Positions 20,011 to 28,257 of a stretch of 64,000 nucleotides of DNA are shown piece by piece. Below the pieces are notes generated by a model, which saw nothing but the letters and a program-made list of their open reading frames with translations, searched no databases and was not told where the DNA came from. Location: NCBI RefSeq assembly GCF_001945445.1, contig NZ_MSXW01000046.1, positions 62,001-126,000 on the forward strand, in the 5' to 3' direction. Both the position numbers and the translations under genes were made by a program. Source of the stretch: Pseudomonas sp. PA27(2017). GTDB taxonomy: Bacteria; Pseudomonadota; Gammaproteobacteria; Pseudomonadales; Pseudomonadaceae. Position 1 is the first letter of the stretch. Every line of letters starts with the position of its first letter.

Positions 20011-20427
20011 TTGGATGACCCTTCAGTGGTGGCAGGCGACTGCTTACAAGTACCAACAGACAGGTGCATCACATATGCCAACTTTATCGCTCAAGGAGTT
20101 CGCTGATTTCATTGATCATCGAGCCGCTTACGCTTGTGCCGCGCTCTTGCACTTTGCATGAATCGGTTTTATTGCACGGGCATCATGCATGCTCCAGCAA
20201 ACGCCATTAAAAAGCGGTTTTAAAAGGCCATCATGGCCGAGCATCTTTTCAGGCGAACTTAATCAACTAAAGGCATTTCGTAATTGAACAGGGCTATAGC
20301 CCCGCCACACGCCGCAACGTTCGATCAAGCAATGGAGAACATCTCGGCAAGGCGCTTGCGACGTACTGTCCCAACCCGCGAACACCCCGACTTCACGGGC
20401 CTTCGCTGTAACGAAAGGAGATCCACC
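20011..20427. promoter_or_regulatory. Low-GC intergenic region between two small genes
   Basis: 417 bp without a supportable gene. Contains CTTGCACTTTGCA (20146-20158), shared with 13374-13386, and several A/T-rich tracts around 20160-20290. It must hold the promoters of the minus-strand DUF3509-like gene and the plus-strand PLDc_N gene. Confidence 0.45.
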
Positions 20428-20652
20428 ATGGGCGATCCTTCTGTGCTTTTCTGGCTCGGCGCATTCGTCGTAATCGGTTTCGTTGATCTTGTCACTGTCA
20501 TGAATCTGTGGCGCAGTGAAAAGAGCTTCAATACGCGACTTATGTGGGCACTCATTATCGTGTTGCTGCCAGTAATTGGTTTGATCATCTGGGGCTATGC
20601 CGGCCCGCGCGGCATGCCAAAGCCCCCCACTTCACCGGAGCAAAGTAAGTAA
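20428..20652 (+). CDS. Small PLDc_N-domain membrane protein
   Basis: 74 residues with two hydrophobic helices (about 5-24 and 38-57) and the linker motif WRSEKSFNTRLMW, then IIWGYAGPRG: the pattern of the phospholipase D/cardiolipin synthase N-terminal membrane domain occurring alone. AGGAG lies 7 nt before the ATG. No catalytic HKD domain, so it is not itself a synthase. Confidence 0.8.
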   Translation: MGDPSVLFWLGAFVVIGFVDLVTVMNLWRSEKSFNTRLMWALIIVLLPVIGLIIWGYAGPRGMPKPPTSPEQSK

Positions 20653-20704
20653 TCTCGATTGACAATAACGAACCGCCCTGCATTATTGCCTTAATAAAGG
20701 AGCA

Positions 20705-20998
20705 ATGCCGAGAGCAATAATTGTGGCAAAGATGAAATTTCTGGACGCTGCTACGTTGCTGTACAACTATTTCCAGCCACTTATTGTACACGTGTCATTG
20801 GAGTCGCCAACGAGTATGGTCGTGCGGCTTTCGGAAATGGATTCGACGACCTCCCTCGAAGTGCGCGATATCCCTTGCAGGACATCGCTCACTCCAACGG
20901 AGGTTTTCGCTATCATCGAGCAGATCGAGGAACGCATCCGCCGTGAAAAGCCCGAGCTGTTCAACCGCCATTGCGTGAACAAGATGCGTCTGCCCTGA
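20705..20998 (+). CDS. Small DUF1652-like protein
   Basis: 97 residues, soluble. The segments FQPLIVHVSLESPTSMVVRL and FAIIEQIEERIRRE resemble the DUF1652 family of short Pseudomonas proteins. ATG at 20705 follows AAAGGAG; ATG at 20732 is a possible shorter start without a good ribosome site. Somewhat lower GC than its neighbours. Function unknown. Confidence 0.65.
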   Translation: MPRAIIVAKMKFLDAATLLYNYFQPLIVHVSLESPTSMVVRLSEMDSTTSLEVRDIPCRTSLTPTEVFAIIEQIEERIRREKPELFNRHCVNKMRLP

Positions 20999-21001
20999 GA
21001 C

Positions 21002-21439
21002 TCAAGCCTGAGGCTCGCGCTGGCGATCCTGGTAAATGGCATCGAGCAAGACCACCAGCTCGGCTGCCGTGGGTATGGTACGCCCGCCCAACTCATCCTG
21101 CACCGAAGCGCGCACACTCTTGGTAGCGAGCCCGAAGCGGCTCAGTGCGTCACTCATCGCCTGGTCATCCAACCCTTGTTGTTCGAGCAGGCGCATCAGG
21201 CTGTCCCACACGTCACGCAGGTCCAGCTGATGATCACGGCCATCGGGCCATGGGTGGCCTACTCGCGGTTCGGGATGCATTTCCGCCACGGTCACTTCAC
21301 CTTCGTAGGCGCGCACCGAACCACCCTTTTCGGCGATGCGCGCATCCCGTGAGGCACGGTTCCAGGCAGCCTGCGCCAGTGCCGGCGAGGTGGTCGCGCA
21401 TTGCAGTTCCTCGTCGAGATAAATCCTGAATTCGCCCAT
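21002..21439 (-). CDS. Unknown soluble protein
   Basis: 145 residues, acidic, no signal peptide or membrane helix. N-terminal half has FRIYLDEELQCATTSPALAQ and AAWNRASRDARIAE, the C-terminal half is helical (RDVWDSLMRLLEQQGLDD). GGGAGAA precedes the ATG at 21439. Its 3' end is 4 bp from the end of the convergent DUF1652-like gene. I do not recognise the family. Confidence 0.7.
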   Translation of the reverse strand: MGEFRIYLDEELQCATTSPALAQAAWNRASRDARIAEKGGSVRAYEGEVTVAEMHPEPRVGHPWPDGRDHQLDLRDVWDSLMRLLEQQGLDDQAMSDALSRFGLATKSVRASVQDELGGRTIPTAAELVVLLDAIYQDRQREPQA

Positions 21440-21656
21440 GTCGTTCTCCCATCGATTGATTGTCGACTGTCCTCAGATTCGATTCGGTCGACGCCCAGGG
21501 ATTCAGGTTTTCTGCCGCCCGGAGGCTGCGAAATCAGCGTGCTTGAAGCATCCGGATACATACGTCGATTGTCCGAACTCAAAGTGCAGTCGAGGCCTCG
21601 TAACTATCAGGGGCTGCCTGACCAGCCCTTCGATCATCAACCAGGAGGAAGTACCC

Positions 21657-21875
21657 ATGAGCCAGACGCCAATCGACCCGACTCCGCCGAACAGCCCTGC
21701 CAAGGACGTGGAAGGCGACAACGTCAACGTGGTGAAAAAGGAAAACCAGCGTCCTGGAGAGAAGACCGAGACAGTGGATCGGGCCATTACCCCGACCACC
21801 ATCAAGACCAAGGAGCAGGAGGCGGAAAAGATCAAACAAGCGTCTGAAGAAGCGCGTCGCAAGCTCGAGGAATAA
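21657..21875 (+). CDS. Small hydrophilic protein, unknown
   Basis: 72 residues, very hydrophilic, rich in Pro, Thr, Lys and Glu, with a helical charged C-terminus (KEQEAEKIKQASEEARRKLEE shortened: EKIKQASEEARRKLEE). AGGAGG lies 7 nt before the ATG, strong evidence that it is translated. Low complexity suggests an intrinsically disordered stress protein; no family recognised. Confidence 0.7.
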   Translation: MSQTPIDPTPPNSPAKDVEGDNVNVVKKENQRPGEKTETVDRAITPTTIKTKEQEAEKIKQASEEARRKLEE

Positions 21876-21919
21876 GCCCAGGGCAGCCTTCGATCATCGT
21901 GAGAGCCGAGCCCCCCCGG

Positions 21920-22390
21920 CGAATGGTGGTTACGGCGCCGTTACCGCAGCAAGGCCGCTATCGGTTCGCGCCGGGTCGGCGCTCCTACACGGACGGTGGG
22001 CTGCTTGCGATAACTGTGGGAGACGCGACCCGCGGCGAATGGTGGTTACGGCGCCGTTACCGCAGCAAGGCCGCTATCGGTTCGCGCCGGGTCGGCGCTC
22101 CTACACGGACGGTGGGCTGCCTGCGATAACTGTGGGAGACGCGACCCGCGGCGAATGGTGGTTACGGCGCCGTTACCGCAGCAAGGCCGCTATCGGTTCG
22201 CGCCGGGTCGGCGCTCCTACACGGACGGTGGGCTGCCTGCGATAACTGTGGGAGACGCGACCCGCGGTGAATGGTGGTCAAGACGCCGGTCCTGCAGCAA
22301 GGCCACTATCGCCATCGCGCCGGGTCGGCGCTCCTACACGGACGGTGGGCTGCTTGCGATAACTGTGGGAGACGCGACCCGCGGCGAATG
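21920..22390. repeat. Tandem array of four 116-bp REP-pair units
   Basis: Units begin at 21920, 22036, 22152 and 22268 with a partial fifth start at 22385. Units 1-3 are almost identical; unit 4 is diverged. Each unit contains one REP-like element in each orientation (CGCGCCGGGTCGGCGCTCCTAC and GTGGGAGACGCGACCCGCGG, here abbreviated), so the array is a tandem BIME. Open frames across it simply repeat the same peptide and are not genes. Confidence 0.92.
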
Positions 22391-22452
22391 GCGCAGGCAA
22401 CGATACTATTTCGGAAACGGGCCCGCAGCGGGCGTACTGCGGGCCCCGGGCC

Positions 22453-23358
22453 TTACGGCAGCGGATTGCCGCCGGTCACCCCAAAGGTTTCACCGGTGAT
22501 GTAGCTCGACTCCTGGGAAGCCAACAGCACGTACAGCGGCGCGCACTCGGCCGGCTGGCCTGGGCGCTTCATCGGCACCTGGGAGCCGAAGGTGGGAATT
22601 TTCTCCTGGGGTTGGCCGTCGCTGGGTTGCAGCACGGTCCAGATCGGACCCGGTGCGACCGCGTTGACACGGATGCCCTGCCCGATCACCTGGCTCGACA
22701 GTGCCTTGGTGAACGCGACGATGGCCGCCTTGGTGGAGGCGTAGTCGAGCAACGTGCCGGATGGGTCGTAGGACTGGATCGACGCCGTGTTGATGATCGC
22801 CGCACCCGGCGGCATCTGCGCAACCGCCGCCTTGCACAGCCAGAACATGGCGTAGACGTTGGTTTTGAAGGTGTGGTCGAACTGCTCGGTGGTGATCTCG
22901 GCAATATGCTTCTGGGTGATCTGCTTGCCGGCCACATTGACCAGAATGTCCAGGCCGCCGAGGGCGCCGACCGCATCGCGCACCAGCGACACGCAGAAGG
23001 CCTCGTCCTTGAGGTCGCCGGGAATGGACACTGCACGACGGCCCTCGGCCTCGATCAGTTTGATGACTTCCTGGGCGTCTGGCTCTTCCTCGGGCAGGTA
23101 GTTGAGCACGATGTCCGCGCCTTCACGGGCGTAGGCGATGGCTGCCGCACGGCCGATCCCGGAATCGGCGCCAGTGATCAGCGCCTTGCGTCCGGCCAGG
23201 CGGCCGAAACCGATATAGCTTTCTTCGCCGTGATCGGGCTCGGGAGTCATTTCCAGATCCAGGCCCGGCTCGGACTGATGCTGCGCCGGAAATTCCGGCT
23301 GCGGGTACTGGGTCAGCGGGTTCTGCATGGCAAATTGGTTGGAAGTGTTGCGGGTCAT
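22453..23358 (-). CDS. Short-chain dehydrogenase/reductase (SDR)
   Basis: 301 residues. An N-terminal Pro/Gln-rich extension of ~50 residues precedes the Rossmann fold: [10 protein letters not shown] (cofactor loop), NVAGKQ, catalytic Ser in NTASIQSY and YASTK (Tyr-x3-Lys). The extension with PQPEF and the LxGRxALITG pattern is that of the YhxC/GrdH-like stress SDR group. GGAGAG precedes the ATG. Located 191 bp downstream of the YdeP-like gene, same strand. Substrate unknown. Confidence 0.88.
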   Translation of the reverse strand: MTRNTSNQFAMQNPLTQYPQPEFPAQHQSEPGLDLEMTPEPDHGEESYIGFGRLAGRKALITGADSGIGRAAAIAYAREGADIVLNYLPEEEPDAQEVIKLIEAEGRRAVSIPGDLKDEAFCVSLVRDAVGALGGLDILVNVAGKQITQKHIAEITTEQFDHTFKTNVYAMFWLCKAAVAQMPPGAAIINTASIQSYDPSGTLLDYASTKAAIVAFTKALSSQVIGQGIRVNAVAPGPIWTVLQPSDGQPQEKIPTFGSQVPMKRPGQPAECAPLYVLLASQESSYITGETFGVTGGNPLP

Positions 23359-23549
23359 CGGACTCTCCTGCCATTTGGGTGAATGCACGGTTGCCGCCAC
23401 GTCTGAAGCGCAATCGCTGCAGGCGAAATCACCTGCGTTCCAGATTGGGAGAAAAGCCCGCCGCTTGAAGTTCCACCCTCCCGAGCAGCGGGCATGAGCC
23501 GCTCTAGCACGGCCGCTTCGCTTGTTCCTACGACGAAACGGTGTGCTAA

Positions 23550-25898
23550 TCAGCGCTGAGTGGCGATCAGCGTCGGTCGTGCATCGCCAGGCGCCACCGC
23601 AGTACTCGGGCTGAGTGTCACAGGGATGGATTTGGCGGCCGGCACCTTGCTGCGTTCGGCGTGGTGCCAGAGCGGCACCAGCGGATTGCACTCGGGGTAG
23701 TACGCCGCGCAGCAGCCCTGGGGGATGTCGTAAGCGAGAATCTGCAGCGGCCCGACTTGGCGCTCGACCTCCGGCTCCACGGCGGTGGTCACGTCCACCC
23801 AATCGCCGCCGGCCAGACCAAGGCGCACGATATCGTCGGCGTTCATGAAGATCACCGAACGGGTGCCATGCACACCGCGAAAGCGATCTTCGTAGCCGTA
23901 GATGGTGGTGTTGAATTGGTCGTTACTGCGGATCGTCATCAGTTGCAGCACATCGCGCCGCTCATAGGCGGCGCTCACGCCATTATCGGCGAGGAGCGGC
24001 TGCGGCACCGCGAACTGCGCCTTGCCGCTTTCGGTCGCCCACTCGCGCTGCGCCGCGGCCACCGGTCGTCGAAAACCGTCCACCTGCCACATACGCTGCT
24101 CGAAGTCGTGGAAGATCTCCGGATAAATGGCCGTGATGGCCTTACGAATGCGTCCGTAATCTCGTCGCCACGCTTCCCAGTCGATATTGACCTCGTCTGG
24201 TAGCGTGGCACGCGCCAGCCCAGCGATGATTGCTGGCTCCGACCGTAAATGCTCACTCGCCGGCTCGCTCCTGCCGCGCCAACCACGTATGTAGCCAGTG
24301 CTGTCCTCGACGCTGTGGCTCTGCTCGACGCCGTCCTGACGGTCAATCTCGATACGCCCCAGGCAGGGCAACAGCCAGGCCTGCTCACCGGGCAGCAGGT
24401 GCGAGTGATTGAGCTTGGTGGCCACCTGCACGTTGAGCGCCAGGCGCTGCCAGGCCGGCTCGATCTGCCCGGTATCCGGAACCGCGCGCAAGAAGTTGCC
24501 ACCCAGGCTGACGAAGCCGCGCACCCGGCCATCGAGCATGGCGGTGCAGGCATCGACGGTGTTCAGCCCCATGCGCTCGGGCACCTTGAACTTGAAGTGC
24601 CGCTCGATCAACTCGCCCGGCACCTTGGCGGGATCCTCGGTAATGCCCACGGTACGCTGGCCCTGCACGTTGGAGTGGCCGCGCACCGGGCAAATGCCGG
24701 CGCCCGGCTTGCCGATATTGCCGCGCAGCAACAGCAGGTTCACCAGCATCTGCACGTTTTGCACGCCCAGGCGATGCTGGGTCATGCCCATGCCATAGAC
24801 GATCATCACCCGCTGCGATTGCGCATAGACCAGCGCCGTCGCCTCCATGGCCGCACGCTTGAGGCCGGTGATGGCCTCGATCTGCGCCCACTCCTGGCCC
24901 CGTACATAGGCGATGAAATCGTCGGCGCCGCTGGTGTGCTTGGCGATGAACGCCATGTCCAGCACGCCGGGCTCGCCACGCTGACGGGCGGCATCGTGCA
25001 GATCGAGCAGTGCCTTGCTGACACCAACGATGGCTGCGGTATCGCCACCGATGGCGACCTGGTGATACTGGGTGCTGATCTGCGTGGAATTAGGCCCGAG
25101 CATCTCGATTGGCGACTGCGGGTTGACGAATTCCTGCAGGCCCCGCTCCTTGAGCGGGTTGAAGGTGATGATCGGCACGTCACGCTGTCGCGCCTCCTGC
25201 AATTGGTGAAGCATGCGCGGGGCGTTGCTGCCGACGTTCTGGCCGAAGAACAGCAGGCAGTCGGCGTGCTCGAAATCGTTCAGGGTCACGGTGCCGACCG
25301 GCACGCCTATGCTCTCCTGCAGGCCCACCGACGTGCTCTCGTGGCACATGTTGGAACTGTCCGGCAGGTTGTTGGTGCCATAGGCGCGAGCCAGCAACTG
25401 GTACATGAACGAGGCCTCCAGCGAGGCGCGGCCGGAAGCGTAGAACACCACCTCGTCCGGCTGCAGCGCACGCAGGCCCGCACCAATTTCCTGGTAGGCG
25501 GCCTCCCAGCTGGTTTCCTCATAGCGGTCGGTGCCCGGGTTGTAGCGCATCGGATGGGTCAGGCGGCCGTGCTTTTCCAGAGCATGGGCCGACCAGCCGC
25601 GCAATTCGCTGACGCTGTGCTCGGCGAAGAACTGCGGGCTGCTGCGCTTGGCCGTCAGCTCCCATGCCGTGGCTTTGGCGCCATTCTCACAGAACTCCAC
25701 CAGGTGGGTATCGCCAGGTTTGGCCCAGGCGCAACTCACGCACGCGAAACCTTCGGGCTTGTTCTGCTTGAGCAGCGCAACGCCGATCTTTGCCACCGCT
25801 CGTTCACGCAGCAAGATACCCGTCACCGACTTGGCCGACCCCCAGCCCCCGGCGGCGTTTGTATAGGGTCGAAATCGAGTTTTTGGATCAGTCAACAT
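23550..25898 (-). CDS. FdhF/YdeP-family molybdopterin oxidoreductase
   Basis: 782 residues. N-terminal Cys53-x2-Cys56 (FACVSCAW), then a molybdopterin oxidoreductase catalytic domain with [21 protein letters not shown] and [18 protein letters not shown], and a C-terminal MopB-type dinucleotide-binding domain ([20 protein letters not shown]). YdeP-type proteins are formate dehydrogenase relatives implicated in acid resistance; no selenocysteine or FdhE/FdhD genes are near. The ATG at 25898 is preferred because it starts at the conserved N-terminus; the reading frame extends further upstream without a ribosome site. Length is normal for the family. Confidence 0.87.
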   Translation of the reverse strand: MLTDPKTRFRPYTNAAGGWGSAKSVTGILLRERAVAKIGVALLKQNKPEGFACVSCAWAKPGDTHLVEFCENGAKATAWELTAKRSSPQFFAEHSVSELRGWSAHALEKHGRLTHPMRYNPGTDRYEETSWEAAYQEIGAGLRALQPDEVVFYASGRASLEASFMYQLLARAYGTNNLPDSSNMCHESTSVGLQESIGVPVGTVTLNDFEHADCLLFFGQNVGSNAPRMLHQLQEARQRDVPIITFNPLKERGLQEFVNPQSPIEMLGPNSTQISTQYHQVAIGGDTAAIVGVSKALLDLHDAARQRGEPGVLDMAFIAKHTSGADDFIAYVRGQEWAQIEAITGLKRAAMEATALVYAQSQRVMIVYGMGMTQHRLGVQNVQMLVNLLLLRGNIGKPGAGICPVRGHSNVQGQRTVGITEDPAKVPGELIERHFKFKVPERMGLNTVDACTAMLDGRVRGFVSLGGNFLRAVPDTGQIEPAWQRLALNVQVATKLNHSHLLPGEQAWLLPCLGRIEIDRQDGVEQSHSVEDSTGYIRGWRGRSEPASEHLRSEPAIIAGLARATLPDEVNIDWEAWRRDYGRIRKAITAIYPEIFHDFEQRMWQVDGFRRPVAAAQREWATESGKAQFAVPQPLLADNGVSAAYERRDVLQLMTIRSNDQFNTTIYGYEDRFRGVHGTRSVIFMNADDIVRLGLAGGDWVDVTTAVEPEVERQVGPLQILAYDIPQGCCAAYYPECNPLVPLWHHAERSKVPAAKSIPVTLSPSTAVAPGDARPTLIATQR

Positions 25899-26084
25899 AT
25901 CCCTCTCCCACGCGTGGCTCGTTCTGGTACGACGAAGCCATCTCGCGAAAGGTTCGGCTAAAGGCCAGGCTGGCGGACATGCGATTAGTGAGGGCATATG
26001 TCGAACAAGCGAAACGGCGCACCGACGGGATTCTGGCAACGCGCGAAGGCACCTGCATGAGGTGCCTTTGCGGATGAGCCGGGC

Positions 26085-26280
26085 TTACTTGTTGGCGGTC
26101 AGCGCCGCGTAGCTGGTCATCAGGTTGCGGTAGTCCGGGATGTGATCCGAGCAGATCGATGTACTGCGCGTCCGGGAACAGCTCCTTCAGCTCTAGAACC
26201 AGCGGGCCGTTGGGGCTGGTTTCGAAGCGGGTGGTGAGGATGGTCGGCAGATTGAAGAACTTGGCGATGTCGGCCAGAGC
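26085..26280 (-). pseudogene. ycaC: Remnant of ycaC-like cysteine hydrolase
   Basis: Minus-strand reading gives ALADIAKFFNLPTILTT...PNGPLVLELKELFPDAQYI, then, after a frame change near 26150, DHIPDYRNLMTSYAALTANK and a stop. These are two separated parts of the YcaC/isochorismatase-like hydrolase. Missing are the first ~60 residues and an internal stretch of ~110 residues that includes the catalytic cysteine. Hence a decayed gene. Confidence 0.85.
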
Positions 26281-26333
26281 TTGAGAGCCTACTCTAGGCT
26301 CGGTGCGGTCGCGTCGCAGTCAGTTTAGGCTGC

Positions 26334-26405
26334 GAGAAAAGGCCCGAGGTGCGCACACTGATCGACTTTCTGGCGGAAGAGTTTGGGCGGGGTGATATGG
26401 CGTGA
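26334..26405 (+). pseudogene. C-terminal remnant of a LysR-family regulator
   Basis: Plus-strand reading ending at TGA 26403-26405 gives RPEVRTLIDFLAEEFGRG, the typical last ~22 residues of LysR regulators. Nothing of the HTH or effector domain remains. Together with the ycaC remnant on the other strand it is what a deletion across a divergent lysR/ycaC pair would leave. Confidence 0.7.
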
Positions 26406-26956
26406 GGCATTTCGAAAGCCTGCGGGCACTGTTAAGAACCGACTCGCTGCGCTGGCAGGTACTGCAGCACGTGCGAGCGCTGCATCTGCCTGATTGCTGG
26501 GTGGCCGCAGGCTTCGTACGCAGTGCCATCTGGGATCACCTGCATGGCCGCATTGCATGCTCTCTGCCGCCCGATATCGATGTGATCTGGTTCGATCCCG
26601 ACAGTGCTTTGCCGGAGCAAGACGCCGAGCTCGAAGCCCAACTGCTGCAGGTCGATAACCGGCTCAACTGGTCGGTGAAGAACCAGGCACGCATGCACCT
26701 GCGCAACGGCGATGAACCTTATGCATCAGCAACGGATGCGATGACTCACTGGCCCGAAACCGCAACGGCAGTCGCCGTAAGGCTGGCTGCAGATAACGAA
26801 TTGGAGATCGCCGCGCCCTTTGGTTTGGATGATCTCTTCAATCTTGTCCTGCGCCCAGCCGGAGCGTTTCAGGGGGAGAAGCGGCATCTGTTCGTCGAGC
26901 GGCTGCAGAACAAAAATTGGCTCAAGAAATGGCCCGGCCTAACCGTGCTCGACTAG
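26402..26956 (+). CDS. Nucleotidyltransferase-family protein
   Basis: 184 residues. The segment LPDCWVAAGFVRSAIWDHLHG (first 20: LPDCWVAAGFVRSAIWDHLH) followed by DIDVIWFDPD carries the G-x-R-N/S...D-x-D arrangement of the NTP_transf_6 (DUF925) family of predicted nucleotidyltransferases. A GTG start at 26402 overlaps the LysR remnant stop (GTGA), with GGGGTGAT just upstream. Partner or substrate unknown. Confidence 0.82.
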   Translation: MRHFESLRALLRTDSLRWQVLQHVRALHLPDCWVAAGFVRSAIWDHLHGRIACSLPPDIDVIWFDPDSALPEQDAELEAQLLQVDNRLNWSVKNQARMHLRNGDEPYASATDAMTHWPETATAVAVRLAADNELEIAAPFGLDDLFNLVLRPAGAFQGEKRHLFVERLQNKNWLKKWPGLTVLD

Positions 26957-26960
26957 GCCG

Positions 26961-27079
26961 GTAGGGTGGATCACGCTTCTCCGATCCACCGCCCTACGGT
27001 GCGCCACCCTGTAGCCTGGGTCGAGCGCAGATACCCAGGCATCGATCTACCGGGTATCGCTACGCTCGACCCGGGCTAC
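26961..27079. repeat. Composite intergenic repeat, copy A
   Basis: Two adjacent inverted-repeat elements: GTAGGGTGGATCACGCTT...GATCCACC...CCCTACG (26961-26998) and GTAGCCTGGGTCGAGCG...CGCTCGACCCGGGCTAC (27011-27079, arms at the ends). The same pair occurs at 28054-28242; partial relatives lie near 58545 and 60668. Confidence 0.85.
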
Positions 27080-27088
27080 GAAAGCCCA

Positions 27089-27997
27089 TCACATAACTGC
27101 ATGCTGAACAGACGCAAGTGCATGACGGATCGATGCAACCATCGCAGCCTCCACTTCGCCCTCGCTAACATGCTTCCCGAATACCGCGCAGGTCACCGTG
27201 CCGGCGTCGGTGACGCAACGGTAGACCGCAATCACACTACCCGGACCGCAGCCGGTATGACCGCATAGGGTTAGACCACCTTCCACATCGCCATGCATCA
27301 AGCCCAGGGCATAACCCGCTACGACCCAGGGCCGGCCTGCAAGTGGACCTCCCAATACGCGGCGTGTCTGCATCTCGTCTCGCAGCACCTGCGGTAGCAG
27401 GTCTGTACCTAGCAGCCGGTCCAGCAGCAGCGCTGCATCGGACACACGGCCAACCAACAGGCCGTGATAAACCCAGCCGGGGTGATAAGCAGCGGCGCTG
27501 CCCTTATCGACGTCGTGCAAATCTGCCGGCGTCTTGGCCAGACGAACACCTGGCAAACCGAGCGACTGCACGACCCGCTGCTCAATGGCTCGCTCCAGCG
27601 TAGTGCCGGTGAGCGTCTCGATCAGCCGAGCGATATACAGATAGCCGACATTGGAATAACCCCAGCCCAGTCCCGGCTGGTAACGCAGGCGCGTAGCGTC
27701 GAGGCGCTCAAGCATTTCATCCGCAGGCCAAGGCTGATCGCCGCGGGCAACGGCAGCGTGATAGTCAGCAAGCTCACCGTAGTCGGCCAAGCCAGCTTCG
27801 TGTCTCAGCAGTTGCCGCAGCGTGAAGGGCCTGGCAGGCATGACCTCGTCGAGCGACACCACCCCATCGCGCACCAGGGTCAGCACGGTCGCCGCCAGCA
27901 CGGTTTTGGTGAAGCTCCACCAAGGTACGAGCGGCTCGGAAGATTCCGAGGCAGAGAGCTGGGCGTTTACAACCAGTGCGTTTGAAAAACCAGTCAT
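27089..27997 (-). CDS. Serine hydrolase, class C beta-lactamase fold
   Basis: 302 residues. Catalytic motifs: SFTK (Ser28-Lys31), Tyr114-Ser-Asn (YSN) and HTGCGPG near residue 245 in place of KTG. No signal peptide, so a cytoplasmic esterase or peptidase rather than a periplasmic beta-lactamase. Start at 27997; the short N-terminus before SxxK is unusual and an earlier start is not available in frame. Flanked on both sides by the composite repeat. Confidence 0.85.
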   Translation of the reverse strand: MTGFSNALVVNAQLSASESSEPLVPWWSFTKTVLAATVLTLVRDGVVSLDEVMPARPFTLRQLLRHEAGLADYGELADYHAAVARGDQPWPADEMLERLDATRLRYQPGLGWGYSNVGYLYIARLIETLTGTTLERAIEQRVVQSLGLPGVRLAKTPADLHDVDKGSAAAYHPGWVYHGLLVGRVSDAALLLDRLLGTDLLPQVLRDEMQTRRVLGGPLAGRPWVVAGYALGLMHGDVEGGLTLCGHTGCGPGSVIAVYRCVTDAGTVTCAVFGKHVSEGEVEAAMVASIRHALASVQHAVM

Positions 27998-28053
27998 CGG
28001 GCTCTCCGCCGCCCTGAAAGACGGCCTATTGTCTTTTGGTTCGATGTAACCCC

Positions 28054-28242
28054 GTAGGGTGGATCACGCTTCACCGATCCACCATCGCGGATGTAAAAAG
28101 CGACATCCGCCCTACGGGCTGGTCTACGCCCATGCCGCGCTCCCACACAGGCAAGAGCATCTCCCGCTTCGTAGCCTGGGTCGAGCGCAGCGATACCCAG
28201 GGCATCGATCTCCCGGGTGTCGCTACGCTCGACCCGGGCTAC
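28054..28242. repeat. Composite intergenic repeat, copy B
   Basis: Same two elements as at 26961-27079 (first at 28054-28118 with an insert, second at 28171-28242), separated by ~50 bp. It fills most of the 260-bp gap between the serine hydrolase start and the end of hrpA. Confidence 0.85.
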
Positions 28243-28257
28243 CAGAGCGCCAGGCGA

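Noticed and set aside
21920-22390. CRISPR-like periodic repeat
   Set aside because: Units are contiguous 116-bp tandem repeats with no unique spacers and no cas genes; it is a REP array.
23661-25961. Long plus-strand frames opposite the YdeP-like gene and other GC-rich genes
   Set aside because: Antisense shadows created by high GC at third positions; translations are Arg/Ala/Gly/His-rich without family motifs.
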